A stretch of DNA of 31,852 nt from Tethybacter castelli (GCA_036679665.1 JAZHEJ010000001.1:1-31852); one strand, 5' to 3'; positions 1 through 7,769 are shown, counted from the stretch's first letter. Made by a program: numbers and translations. Notes: generated by a model not told the origin, from the letters alone.

Positions 1-83
1 ATTTGGTGGTCAGCGAAGATAACGCCGCGATACGCGCAGCGGCGGCCAACTGGAAAGTACATTATCGGATTCAAAAATAATCG
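1..83. repeat. Left copy of direct repeat with glmU interior
   Basis: Bases 1-77 are identical to bases 466-542 inside glmU. After one mismatch (T at 78, A at 543) another five bases match (79-83 with 544-548), and then the sequences diverge. Both copies have the same orientation. The match starts at the first base of the window, so its true left extent is unknown. To the right the sequence switches abruptly from glmU into the 5' part of an aminotransferase gene on the other strand. An exact 77-base match at a sequence end equals a k-mer size widely used by short-read assemblers, so an assembly-graph edge is the simplest explanation. A tandem duplication of about 465 bp is the alternative. 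Confidence 0.9.
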
Positions 84-225
84 GTTCGGAGGCGCGAAAA
101 TCCATATCAGCGACCCAAAGCGGCAAACAGTCGCTAGGACAGTTGAGAAATTTCATGCTGTCAGTGTCGGCACGCGGCATTTCGATTGGTATGGCCGAAT
201 CGGTACGGCTTGTTTCTTGCTGCAT
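78..225 (-). pseudogene. 5' fragment of a PatB/MalY-type PLP aminotransferase (C-S lyase)
   Basis: Reading leftward from an ATG at 225, about 49 codons are recognisable before the frame runs into the glmU repeat at 77. The stretch RADTDSMKF followed by LPLWVADMDFRASEPII matches the N-terminal signature of fold-type I PLP enzymes of the PatB/MalY cystathionine beta-lyase family, where LPLWVADMDF is highly conserved. An in-frame ATG at 270 would add 15 residues with no family resemblance, so 225 is preferred. The PLP lysine and the rest of the enzyme (normally about 390 residues) are missing. In the real genome an intact gene probably lies here, divergent from glmU across about 80 bp. The break is at the repeat junction, so this may be an artefact of the sequence end rather than a dead gene. 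Confidence 0.6.
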
Positions 226-305
226 CTTTGGTTTGGATTTTATCTGTAAAAAAGACACTTGGACTCTCACATAAAATTACCGCGATTTAATCTTTTGACG
301 CATTA

Positions 306-1700
306 ATGCCTGCTAAACGTAATCCTTTATATATCGTGGTACTTGCTGCCGGTAAGGGAGAACGCATGAATTCGACGGTACCCAAAGTACTGCATGAAGT
401 GAGCGGTAAGCCGATGCTGACGCACGTTCTTGAGCAGGTAAGCCGCCTGAAGCCGGTCAAGATTAATTTGGTGGTCAGCGAAGATAACGCCGCGATACGC
501 GCAGCGGCGGCCAACTGGAAAGTACATTATCGGATTCAAAAAAAATCGCTGGGCACGGCCCACGCCGCGATGGTTGGTTGCGCCGCGATTCCAGCTCATG
601 CTTGCGTTTTGGTCGTGTTTGGCGACTCGGTGTTGATTGATGCGACCAAACTGCGACGCATGGCAAATGTCGCGCGCAAAGGAGCATTGGCGTTACGCAC
701 CATGTTATTAAAGCGTGGCCAGCCGCGCGGGTACAGCTATTTGGTACGCGATGACATCGGTAATGTACAACAGCTGATTCTTGATCGTACCGGCAAAGGA
801 GCGTGTCCGACAGTGCGCGAGGCCGATGCTGGCGGTATGGCTTTTTTAGCCGACTGGGGCAAGACGGCTTTGGCAGCGATTCGGCCTGATGGCGCCCGAC
901 GCGAATATAACCTGACTGAATTGGTTCGTCTTGCCGCAGCCGACCAGATTCCGATTAAAACCGTTGAAGTAGGTCGCGACGAAGGGCTAGGTATCAACAC
1001 TCCGGCCGAGCTTTTGTATGCTGAAGCAGTGATCTCGCGCCAGCAGGTGAGCGCGTTACAACAAAAAGGAGTGCTGTTTACTGATCCTGACAGTGTTGTT
1101 ATCCGCGGCACGCTCCGTGCCGCCGCTGGAGTATTTATCGATCGTAACGTGATTTTCACCGGCAGCGTGACGTTGGCGCAAGGTGCCAGTGTCGGACCCA
1201 ACTGTGTCGTGGCCGACACTGTGATCGCTCAAAACGCTGCCGTAAAAGCGTTTACTTATGTTGACAAAGCGCGTCTTGGCAAAGGATCCCAAGTCGGTCC
1301 TTTTGCCCGCGTTCGGCCGGGTTCGCGCATAGGCGCCCGGGCCAGAGTTGGCAATTTTGTTGAGACCAAGGCGGTTGAGTTGGGAGCGGGTGCCAAAGCT
1401 AATCATCTGGCATACCTAGGGGATGGGCGCATTGGCGCAGGCAGTAATATCGGTGCCGGCACCGTGTTTTGCAACTACGACGGCGTGAATAAACATCCGA
1501 CCATATTAGGCGATAACGTGTTTGTCGGCTCAGGGAGCATGCTGGTGGCTCCGGTTGAAGTGGGCGAGGGTTGTTTGATCGCGGCAGGATCGGTAATCAC
1601 CAAAGACGTCGTTGCCGGCGAGATCGGATTCGGCAGAGCGCGTCAGCGCAATTTACCTGCAAAAAAACTACGCAGGAAAACTACCAAACCACGTAAATAA
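306..1700 (+). CDS. glmU: Bifunctional GlmU: N-acetylglucosamine-1-P uridyltransferase / glucosamine-1-P acetyltransferase
   Basis: GlmU makes UDP-GlcNAc for peptidoglycan and LPS in two cytoplasmic steps: acetylation of GlcN-1-P, then uridylylation of GlcNAc-1-P. The 464 residues fit the family (E. coli 456). The N-terminal pyrophosphorylase has the nucleotide loop LAAGKGERM (13-21), Q78 before GTAHA, the metal-ligand Asp at 107 and N231. The C-terminal half is a left-handed beta-helix of hexapeptide repeats with ARVRPG, NHLAYLGD (catalytic His), GAGTVFCNYDG and GSGSMLVAP, so the acetyltransferase site looks intact. By hand alignment, E. coli UDP-GlcNAc contacts E154 and N169 correspond to L159 and D174, and the GYG loop reads GYS. 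The uridyltransferase site therefore seems divergent. No clear Shine-Dalgarno precedes the ATG. It is apparently monocistronic. Confidence 0.96.
   Translation: MPAKRNPLYIVVLAAGKGERMNSTVPKVLHEVSGKPMLTHVLEQVSRLKPVKINLVVSEDNAAIRAAAANWKVHYRIQKKSLGTAHAAMVGCAAIPAHACVLVVFGDSVLIDATKLRRMANVARKGALALRTMLLKRGQPRGYSYLVRDDIGNVQQLILDRTGKGACPTVREADAGGMAFLADWGKTALAAIRPDGARREYNLTELVRLAAADQIPIKTVEVGRDEGLGINTPAELLYAEAVISRQQVSALQQKGVLFTDPDSVVIRGTLRAAAGVFIDRNVIFTGSVTLAQGASVGPNCVVADTVIAQNAAVKAFTYVDKARLGKGSQVGPFARVRPGSRIGARARVGNFVETKAVELGAGAKANHLAYLGDGRIGAGSNIGAGTVFCNYDGVNKHPTILGDNVFVGSGSMLVAPVEVGEGCLIAAGSVITKDVVAGEIGFGRARQRNLPAKKLRRKTTKPRK
466..548. repeat. Right copy of direct repeat, inside glmU
   Basis: This is the partner of the repeat at the left end of the window. 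It sits in codons of the GlmU N-terminal domain and is an uninterrupted part of the gene, so it is the parental copy. It ends in a run of eight A residues where the left copy has five A, one T and two A. Confidence 0.9.
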
Positions 1701-1876
1701 TCATAATTTGCCATGTAGGCATCATGCTGCAAGTTGCATACAAGTTTTTTGACGCATGGATAGTAGAAAAAAATCACATTAAGTTGCTATGCGGCATACT
1801 TTTCGTGGCAAATACAAGCTAGCCAAAGTAAAATTGCACAAAAGCGCATGATGCGCCGCAACATAGACTACAAAAT

Positions 1877-2329
1877 ATGATTGAAAGTGTATTGTCACAA
1901 ACCGCCCACGAACGTGCCGTCGCAGGAGGCTTGCCTTATTCAGGCGCGATGACTCCGCCCGAAGCATACAATTTTTTACAGACGATTGAAAAAGCCGTAC
2001 TGGTTGACGTCAGGACAAAACCCGAGTTGCATTATGTTGGCCGGGTCCCGGACGCGACAGAAATTGAATGGATGACGTGGCCTGATATGGAGGTAAACGA
2101 GGATTTTATTAACGAGCTCAAAGCCAGCGGTCTTAGCGAAGAAGATCCAATCCTGTTTATTTGTCGCTCAGGAGTGCGTTCACATAACGCCGCTCTTACC
2201 GCCCATGCAAACGGTTTCCACCAGGTCTATAACGTAATTGAGGGATTTGAGGGAGACCCCGATGCAAATCAGCGACGCAGCAAGGTTAACGGCTGGCGAT
2301 ATCACGGTTTGCCTTGGTATCAATCTTAA
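1877..2329 (+). CDS. Single-domain rhodanese-like sulfurtransferase
   Basis: The 150-residue protein is one rhodanese domain without a signal peptide, so it is probably cytoplasmic. The conserved start of the fold is seen as AVLVDVRTKPE (about 40-50), and the active-site loop as CRSGVRS with the persulfide-carrying Cys at 96. Such proteins move sulfane sulfur from thiosulfate, polysulfide or a protein donor to an acceptor; the partner cannot be read from sequence. The next genes are bioY and a TauE/SafE permease, and the latter family exports sulfur-containing anions, so a loose sulfur theme is possible but unproven. The 176 bp before the start contain a perfect palindrome, GCGCAT-G-ATGCGC at 1844-1856, whose role is unknown. 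Confidence 0.88.
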   Translation: MIESVLSQTAHERAVAGGLPYSGAMTPPEAYNFLQTIEKAVLVDVRTKPELHYVGRVPDATEIEWMTWPDMEVNEDFINELKASGLSEEDPILFICRSGVRSHNAALTAHANGFHQVYNVIEGFEGDPDANQRRSKVNGWRYHGLPWYQS

Positions 2330-2343
2330 ATATAACGTGAGAC

Positions 2344-2373
2344 TTGACATTAGCGTGGTATCTGTGCAACAAT
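2344..2373 (+). promoter_or_regulatory. Possible sigma70 promoter for bioY
   Basis: A consensus -35 TTGACA (2344-2349) is followed after 18 bp by AACAAT (2368-2373), which matches four of six -10 positions. The start codon lies about 40 bp downstream. No BirA-like operator was recognised. Confidence 0.4.
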
Positions 2374-2413
2374 CCAAAACTACGTCGTTATCGTTGCTGT
2401 CGGGATCTTGTAG

Positions 2414-2995
2414 ATGAATACTGTTGTTCCAAATTTATTTGATGCTTTTTGGCCGAGGCCGGCGCCATTGGCCAATGCCACATTTCGGAACTTCGTGTTG
2501 GTTGTTGCGGGGGTTTGCGCATTAACGGTTTCAGCCAAGACGCAAATTCCGTTTTATCCGGTACCAATGACGTTGCAAACCTTGGTGATTTTAGTGTTGG
2601 GTATAAGCTACGGCATGAAATTAGCGACCGCAACCGTACTTGGTTATCTTGTTTGCGGTGCGGTTGGTTTGCCGGTATTCGCTGCCGGGGGAGGGCTTGC
2701 GTATTTCACGGGACCCACCGCAGGCTATCTGGTAGGCTTTTTACTCGCCGCCATGGTGATGGGTTATCTGGGCGATCGTGGCTGGGGGCAAACGGCCCGG
2801 TCAATGATTTTACCGATGACTTTGGGCACCGTGATTCTTTTTGTGCCCGGGGTTGCTTGGTTGGCGTATTTGTTCGGGTTTGAAACCGCTATGGCGAAGG
2901 GATTGGTTATATTTATTCCGAGCGCTGTTACCAAGATTGTGCTGGCAATTCCGCTGGTACCAAGTCTGTGGCGTCTAGCGAGAAAGAAGGACTAG
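2414..2995 (+). CDS. bioY: BioY biotin transporter (ECF S component)
   Basis: BioY is the substrate-binding membrane subunit for high-affinity biotin uptake. The 193-residue length and five to six hydrophobic segments are typical. Family motifs seen are IPFYPVPMTLQTLV near residues 45-60, YLVCGAVGLPVF, and the glycine-rich FTGPTAGYLVGFLLAA. Genes for the energising BioM ATPase and BioN are not nearby, so this is either a solo BioY or one that shares a common ECF module encoded elsewhere. A consensus-like promoter lies in the 84 bp upstream, which makes it likely that the gene is transcribed separately from the rhodanese. The start ATG follows a weak GGGATC ribosome-binding site. Confidence 0.93.
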   Translation: MNTVVPNLFDAFWPRPAPLANATFRNFVLVVAGVCALTVSAKTQIPFYPVPMTLQTLVILVLGISYGMKLATATVLGYLVCGAVGLPVFAAGGGLAYFTGPTAGYLVGFLLAAMVMGYLGDRGWGQTARSMILPMTLGTVILFVPGVAWLAYLFGFETAMAKGLVIFIPSAVTKIVLAIPLVPSLWRLARKKD

Positions 2996-3080
2996 CCTTT
3001 GATTTTGCCTGTTTACGCAGGCTTGATATTATCGCTAAGACAATAACGTGTTGACGCAAGAGAAGCGTCGGCGTTAGCAA

Positions 3081-3851
3081 ATGCATTTGCTGGATGATTG
3101 GCGATTTATCGTAGGCGCAACACTTGCGGGGTTCATTATCGGTATGTCGCGAGGCGGGTTTGCCGGCGGCATTGCTTTTGTCGGGGTGCTGATAATGGCG
3201 CAGTTTACCGAGCCGGTTGTGGCGGCCGCTTTTGTGTTGCCGTTGCTGTGTTTGATTGATCCTTTTAGCACTTACGTTTATCGACGTTATATTGACTGGT
3301 CAAGCATCAAGGCGATAATTCCCGGGGCTTTGGCGGGCATCGGCATCGGCACGGCAGTTTTCTATCTTATTAACGCAAATATGATTCGGCTGTTCGTGTG
3401 CGTACTTGCACTTTATGTGCTACTAGACAGGCTGACAAATCATGTACGTAAGATATCCGATACCCAAGGATATCGTTGGCCGATGGGCAGCTTGCTAGGC
3501 GTTATAACCGGATTTTCTTCATTTATTATTCATGCCGGTCACCCGTCGTTGAGTGCCTATTTGTTACCAAAAAAACTGCCGCGCGAGGTGTTTGTCGGTA
3601 CTTGCGCGTTGTTCTACGCGATAATCAATTACATTAAGTTGATTCCGTATGCGTTGTTGGGTATCCTTGATTTGTCGTTGTTTACGACAGCCGCGGTGTT
3701 TTTTCCCGTGACGCTTGGCGGTTTCGCGACCGGACGCTGGCTAATTAGGCATATATCTGATCGACGGTTTTATCAGGTGATGTATGTGTCGATTGCGGCG
3801 ATGAGCCTCAAGCTAGCCTACGACGGCCTGCGTGGTCTAGGGTTATGGTAG
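3081..3851 (+). CDS. TauE/SafE family membrane permease
   Basis: This 256-residue integral membrane protein has about seven to eight hydrophobic segments and the two-repeat layout of the TauE/SafE (DUF81) family. The first repeat contains AGFIIGMSRGGFAGG. The second contains GVITGFSSFIIHAGHPSL, then LPREVFVGTCALFYAIINYIKLIPY, a stretch typical of this family. Members export sulfite, sulfoacetate or related organosulfur anions by ion coupling, but individual substrates are rarely known. The gene lies 85 bp after bioY and is convergent with aroG, with only 9 bp between the stop codons and no obvious terminator. A short GC stem (GCCTG/CAGGC near 3012-3027) in the bioY-tauE gap has no U-tract and is a poor terminator. 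Confidence 0.9.
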   Translation: MHLLDDWRFIVGATLAGFIIGMSRGGFAGGIAFVGVLIMAQFTEPVVAAAFVLPLLCLIDPFSTYVYRRYIDWSSIKAIIPGALAGIGIGTAVFYLINANMIRLFVCVLALYVLLDRLTNHVRKISDTQGYRWPMGSLLGVITGFSSFIIHAGHPSLSAYLLPKKLPREVFVGTCALFYAIINYIKLIPYALLGILDLSLFTTAAVFFPVTLGGFATGRWLIRHISDRRFYQVMYVSIAAMSLKLAYDGLRGLGLW

Positions 3852-3860
3852 CAAATGCGA

Positions 3861-4925
3861 TCAGTCGCGGTTTTGTCGCGCTTTGCGGCGCTTAATTACC
3901 GCGTCGTCAAGCTGCTCTAAGACGGACACAGTGTCTTCCCAGCCAAGGCAACCATCGGTGATGCTTACTCCATAAGCCATTTTCGATCCAAGTTCCTGTC
4001 GCCCTTCATGCAAGTGACTTTCTAGCATGGCTCCGATGATACGCAGATCGCCGGCTGCGACCTGAGTTGCGACCTGGGAGGCGACCATGGGCTGGCGCCG
4101 GTAATCTTTATTGCTGTTGGCATGGCTACAGTCGATCATGATGCGCACTGGCAGTCCTAGCTCGCTAAGATCTGTCGCAACCGCGGCAATATTTTTTTCG
4201 CCATAATTTGGTCCTTTGTTGCCGCCGCGTAGTATCACGTGGGTGTGGTGATTGCCGCGAGTGGAGAATATAGCTGTATGTCCTTGTTTGGTAACTGATA
4301 AAAATGTGTGCGGCCGGTTGGCGGCGAGCATGGCTTGGGCTGCGATCAGCGTATTGCCATCGGTGCCATTTTTAAAACCTACCGGTGACGACAATCCTGA
4401 GGCCAGTTCGCGATGCACCTGGCTTTCGGTTGTACGCGCGCCGATCGCTCCCCAAGAAACCAAATCGGCAAGAAATTGCGGTGAAATCGTATCAAGGTAT
4501 TCGACCGCGCAAGGTACATCGCGTTGATTGATTTCCAACAGCAGCTTGCGAGCTTGTTTCAAACCTTTGTTAATATTAAAGGTCTCGTCCAGATCAGGAT
4601 CGTTGATCATCCCTTTCCAGCCGTGAGTTGTGCGCGGTTTTTCAAAATAAACGCGCATAACCAAATGTAGTTGCTTGGACAACTGCTTACGCAGTGCGGC
4701 AAGTCTGCCGGCGTATTCAAGCGCGGCCTGCGGATCGTGGATGGAACACGGGCCAACTACGATTAACAAGCGGTCGTCGGAGCCTTGGATGATATTGTTG
4801 CAGTCTTTGCGGGATTGATAAATAAATTCACTTACCGGTTCAGCGGGTAGCTCTTTAATCAGATCAATCGGCGGGACAAGCTCGGTTGTCCCGGTTATGT
4901 TCAGATCATCTATCTTGCGGGTCAA
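3861..4925 (-). CDS. aroG: 3-deoxy-7-phosphoheptulonate synthase (DAHP synthase, AroG type)
   Basis: The enzyme condenses phosphoenolpyruvate with erythrose 4-phosphate, the first step of the shikimate pathway. The 354 residues match E. coli AroG closely. Visible landmarks are VVGPCSIHDP (metal-binding Cys), MRVYFEKPRTTHGWKG, GARTTESQVHRELASGLSS, VGFKNGTDGN, IDCSHANSNKD (metal His), MLESHLHEG (metal Glu) and SITDGCLGWEDT (metal Asp). All four metal ligands are present. The start is a TTG at 4925; no ATG lies upstream in frame before the preceding gene, and this start gives the normal N-terminus. It follows the SbmA-like gene by 11 bp on the same strand and is probably co-transcribed. Which aromatic amino acid inhibits it cannot be read from the sequence. 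Confidence 0.96.
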   Translation of the reverse strand: MTRKIDDLNITGTTELVPPIDLIKELPAEPVSEFIYQSRKDCNNIIQGSDDRLLIVVGPCSIHDPQAALEYAGRLAALRKQLSKQLHLVMRVYFEKPRTTHGWKGMINDPDLDETFNINKGLKQARKLLLEINQRDVPCAVEYLDTISPQFLADLVSWGAIGARTTESQVHRELASGLSSPVGFKNGTDGNTLIAAQAMLAANRPHTFLSVTKQGHTAIFSTRGNHHTHVILRGGNKGPNYGEKNIAAVATDLSELGLPVRIMIDCSHANSNKDYRRQPMVASQVATQVAAGDLRIIGAMLESHLHEGRQELGSKMAYGVSITDGCLGWEDTVSVLEQLDDAVIKRRKARQNRD

Positions 4926-4936
4926 AATATTTAAAG

Positions 4937-5941
4937 TCAGGTGATTTTTTGGACCGCAGCCGCTGTTTGACGTTTGTCGGAACGATATTCGATCGCAATT
5001 TCAAATTCCCGCAGTCGTTTAATTACCGACTGTAGTTCGGTTACGGTTGTCCAATTACGAATAAGATACGAAAAACTATCCAAAACCGTGTTGAACGCAT
5101 GTGCGGTTTGTTGCACGACTCCCAGTGTGATCGCCCCGGTAAACATACCGGGCGCCATAGCCATATATGGGATCAGCACAACCGATTGAACGAAGAAAAT
5201 ACGCCAAATATTGAAATAGCCGTAATGTAAAAATAGCGCGAAATAGTTACGACGCAAAGGTAAAAACAGCTCAAACAGTGTCGGTACGTCAGCGTAGTGT
5301 TTTTGGTCTTCGCCGTAGACAAGTTGCTTGCGAAACGCTGCTTCGACTTTTTGATTGTTGTATTCTAGCCCTGGCAGTTTGATACCCACCCCGAACGAGA
5401 TCAGCGTACCGCCAATCGATACGGCTAGCACCAGCCAAACCAGTGATCCTGGAATGTCGGTTGCAAATGGCAAGGTAACTTCCGATGACAAGGTATACAA
5501 AATCGCAACAAACGCGATTACTTTAAGAATTGATTCGAAAAGTTCCAGCCCGAGCGATTCGACAATTCTTGCAAAGCGCTGGGTGTCTTCTTGAATACGT
5601 TGCGACGAACCTTCGATTTCCTTGGCCAAGGAAGACCATAGCGGTATGTAGGTGAAGGTCAGGGCCTGGCGCCAGCGAAACACCCAGTGGCTCGCAAAAA
5701 ACGATGAGAACACGGCAATGGTAATATAAGTAAAGGCTAGCTGATAAAACTCGAGAATCGCGGTCCAAAACATTTCGATGTCATTATTGGGCGCGTCTTG
5801 GAGCAGATCAAAGAATCTGCGGTACCAATCGTTTAAATAGACTTGGATTTGTACCTGAGAGGATACCGACGCCAAAAGAACAATCAGGCCGCCATATGCC
5901 CAAAATGCCCATTTGCGGGACGCGAAAAAAGATTTAAACAA
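4937..5941 (-). CDS. SbmA/BacA-like membrane transporter, short form
   Basis: SbmA/BacA proteins are inner-membrane, proton-driven importers of peptides and related compounds, built like the membrane half of an ABC exporter but without an ATPase. This 334-residue protein aligns along E. coli SbmA (406) from about residue 75 onward. Shared blocks are ASHWVFRWRQALT, EGSSQRIQEDTQRFA, GIKLPGLEYNNQKVEAAFRK, LVYGEDQ, RRNYFALFLHYGYFNI and YLIRNWTTVTELQSVIKRLR. The first transmembrane region of SbmA is absent. This is probably not an annotation error, because an in-frame stop lies 12 nt upstream (TTA on the plus strand at 5951-5953). The start is TTG at 5941. It sits in a likely two-gene operon with aroG. 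Confidence 0.9.
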   Translation of the reverse strand: MFKSFFASRKWAFWAYGGLIVLLASVSSQVQIQVYLNDWYRRFFDLLQDAPNNDIEMFWTAILEFYQLAFTYITIAVFSSFFASHWVFRWRQALTFTYIPLWSSLAKEIEGSSQRIQEDTQRFARIVESLGLELFESILKVIAFVAILYTLSSEVTLPFATDIPGSLVWLVLAVSIGGTLISFGVGIKLPGLEYNNQKVEAAFRKQLVYGEDQKHYADVPTLFELFLPLRRNYFALFLHYGYFNIWRIFFVQSVVLIPYMAMAPGMFTGAITLGVVQQTAHAFNTVLDSFSYLIRNWTTVTELQSVIKRLREFEIAIEYRSDKRQTAAAVQKIT

Positions 5942-5995
5942 TGTGTTTGGTTAACTTGTTAGAGATAAGATTAGATAAGGGATTATACTTAGGAT

Positions 5996-6943
5996 ATGAA
6001 CATACGATTTATTAGTTTGCGCTGCTGGTCGGTTCTGATTGTGTCGCTACTGGCGACAACCGTCTTTGCTCAACCGGTCAAAAACGGATTTGATCTTGTC
6101 AATAGTAGCGTTCCTGCCGTGCAGATTCTTTCAGGCGGCCCGCCCCGGGACGGAATTCCCGCTATCGACAATCCGTTTTTCGATGCGGCTGACGACGCCA
6201 ACTGGCTTGATGAGGAAGACTGGGTGATCGGGGTGGCTATTGATGATGAGGCCCGGGTCTATCCGCTTAGGATCTTAAATTGGCACGAGATCGTAAACGA
6301 TCGTATCGCCGATATGGATGTGTTGGTAACGTTTTGCCCGCTGTGCGGCACCGGCATAGTATTTGAGCCGCCAGACGGTGCTCGCACTGATTTTGGCGTG
6401 TCAGGGCTGCTATACAATTCGGATGTTTTATTGTACGACCGGGAAACCGAATCGTTATGGTCGCAAATTTTGGCCACCGCGGTCTCCGGAGAACGAGTCG
6501 GCGCCAAGCTGAAGGTGGTGCCTTCGCTTCAGACCAAATGGGGCAATTGGCGCAAAGAGCATCCGCAAAGCATGGTGTTGAATCGCATGACCGGGCATAG
6601 GCGCAATTATGATGTCAATCCTTATTCTAGTTATTTAACCTCACGCCAATTGATTTTTCCGGTGGCAAATCAAATTGACGATCGGTTACATCCCAAAGAG
6701 CGGGTTATCGGTATTAACTTGGAGCAGGCCGCCAAAGCCTACCCGTTCAGTGTTATGCAACAGCAAGGAGAATCTCGTTTTGAAGATACCGTGGCAGATA
6801 CCAAGGTGGTGGTTCATTACGATGCTGACGGTCCGGCTGCTTGGATAGAAGACGTCAATGGCGCACGACTAGCAAGCACCGACGGTTTTTGGTTCGCTTG
6901 GTACGCGTTTTACCCGGAATCAGAAGTTTACGCGATTGAATAA
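5996..6943 (+). CDS. DUF3179-domain exported protein
   Basis: The 315-residue protein begins with a signal peptide (basic MNIRFISLRC, hydrophobic core, cleavage near VFAQ, about residues 24-26) and is probably periplasmic. The mature part is a DUF3179 domain. It shows PAIDNPFF, DEEDWVIGVAIDDEARVYPL, LNWHEIVND and the hallmark TFCPLCGTGIVFE, with two Cys in a CPLC arrangement that could bind metal or be redox-active. Further typical parts are SLWSQ and VIGINLEQAAKAYPF. The biochemical role of this family is not established. It is divergent from the SbmA-like gene and convergent with the peroxiredoxin gene. A TATACT box lies just before the start, but no convincing -35 is seen. Confidence 0.9.
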   Translation: MNIRFISLRCWSVLIVSLLATTVFAQPVKNGFDLVNSSVPAVQILSGGPPRDGIPAIDNPFFDAADDANWLDEEDWVIGVAIDDEARVYPLRILNWHEIVNDRIADMDVLVTFCPLCGTGIVFEPPDGARTDFGVSGLLYNSDVLLYDRETESLWSQILATAVSGERVGAKLKVVPSLQTKWGNWRKEHPQSMVLNRMTGHRRNYDVNPYSSYLTSRQLIFPVANQIDDRLHPKERVIGINLEQAAKAYPFSVMQQQGESRFEDTVADTKVVVHYDADGPAAWIEDVNGARLASTDGFWFAWYAFYPESEVYAIE

Positions 6944-6991
6944 ATTCAGAAACCAATATGCCGTCAGTGCAGTGGGGTTGGAGAAAATATG

Positions 6992-7633
6992 CTAGCCCCG
7001 ATCCGGGTTTTGTACTATTCTTAGGTACGGTTTAATAGTTTTCCAACCGTCTGAAAAAAGTTCTTTGGCGGTGGCGTCGTCTACCGCCGGCACAATAATG
7101 CAGTCGTCTCCTGATCGCCAGTTTACCGGTGTGGCGACTTTATACTTGTCAGTTAATTGCATACTGTCAATAACACGCAGAATTTCGCTAAAGTCGCGCC
7201 CGGTGCTCGCCGGGTAGGTTAGAGTAAGGCGAACTTTTTTGTTGGCGTCAATGATAAACACAGTGCGTACGGTAAGAGTGTTGCTTGCGTTGGGATGGAT
7301 CATGCCGTACAAGTCTGAAACGGCGCGGTCTTCGTCGGATACCAACGGGAAATTGACCGCATGATGCTGAGTTTCAGCGATGTCTTCTTCCCATTTTTTC
7401 TGATCAGCCGTGTTGTCTACCGACAATCCCAAAACTTTGACGTTACGTTTTTCGAATTCGTCGCGCAACCTTGACACTTCTCCCAACTCTGTCGTGCAAA
7501 CCGGGGTAAAGGTCTTGGGATGGGAAAATAAAATTCCCCAAGAATCGCCTAACCAGTTATGAAAGCTGATTTTTCCGGTGGTCGTCTCAGCGTCAAAATC
7601 CGGTGCGGTATCGCCTAGCTTGATGTTACTCAT
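6992..7633 (-). CDS. 1-Cys peroxiredoxin (Prx6 type)
   Basis: This cytoplasmic thiol peroxidase reduces hydrogen peroxide and organic hydroperoxides. From the ATG at 7633 it is 213 residues. It has the peroxidatic motif PVCTTE with Cys46 preceded by HPKTFT, the Prx6-type block NVKVLGLSVDN, and the long C-terminal arm with WRSGDDCIIVP typical of the Prx6 subfamily. No resolving Cys in the usual 2-Cys position is evident. A TTG two codons upstream (7639) could extend the protein by two residues, but the ATG gives the normal MSNIKLGD start. The gene appears monocistronic, with its own -10 and an operator-like palindrome upstream. Confidence 0.94.
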   Translation of the reverse strand: MSNIKLGDTAPDFDAETTTGKISFHNWLGDSWGILFSHPKTFTPVCTTELGEVSRLRDEFEKRNVKVLGLSVDNTADQKKWEEDIAETQHHAVNFPLVSDEDRAVSDLYGMIHPNASNTLTVRTVFIIDANKKVRLTLTYPASTGRDFSEILRVIDSMQLTDKYKVATPVNWRSGDDCIIVPAVDDATAKELFSDGWKTIKPYLRIVQNPDRG

Positions 7634-7659
7634 AATCAATATTTCTTTTTGGATTGACT

Positions 7660-7689
7660 ATTATATATCATTAATTGCATAAAATGCAA
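7660..7689 (-). promoter_or_regulatory. Peroxiredoxin promoter with palindrome over the -35
   Basis: On the minus strand a perfect TATAAT (plus 7660-7665) lies 18 bp from TTGCAT (plus 7684-7689), which matches three of six -35 positions. TTGCAT is one arm of a perfect palindrome, TTGCAT-TTT-ATGCAA on the minus strand (plus 7675-7689). The start codon is about 26 bp downstream of the -10. A palindrome that covers the -35 suggests a repressor or activator site. It does not resemble an OxyR site that I recognise. Confidence 0.5.
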
Positions 7690-7769
7690 CTAACATACTT
7701 TCTTTATGTGAAATACTTATTTATCTAGAGTTTAACACGTTGTTTGCCTGCTATTTAGCGTTATTCGCT

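Noticed and set aside
1844..1856. Palindrome GCGCATGATGCGC upstream of the rhodanese gene as an operator
   Set aside because: It is perfect but short, has no associated promoter hexamers that I could support, and short GC-rich palindromes occur by chance; recorded only within the gene entry.
3000..3080. Terminator between bioY and the TauE/SafE gene
   Set aside because: The GCCTG/CAGGC stem has five pairs and no T-run, too weak to call.
5996..6943. DUF3179 protein plus peroxiredoxin as a redox operon
   Set aside because: The two genes are convergent, not co-transcribed, and the CPLC motif alone does not show a shared function.
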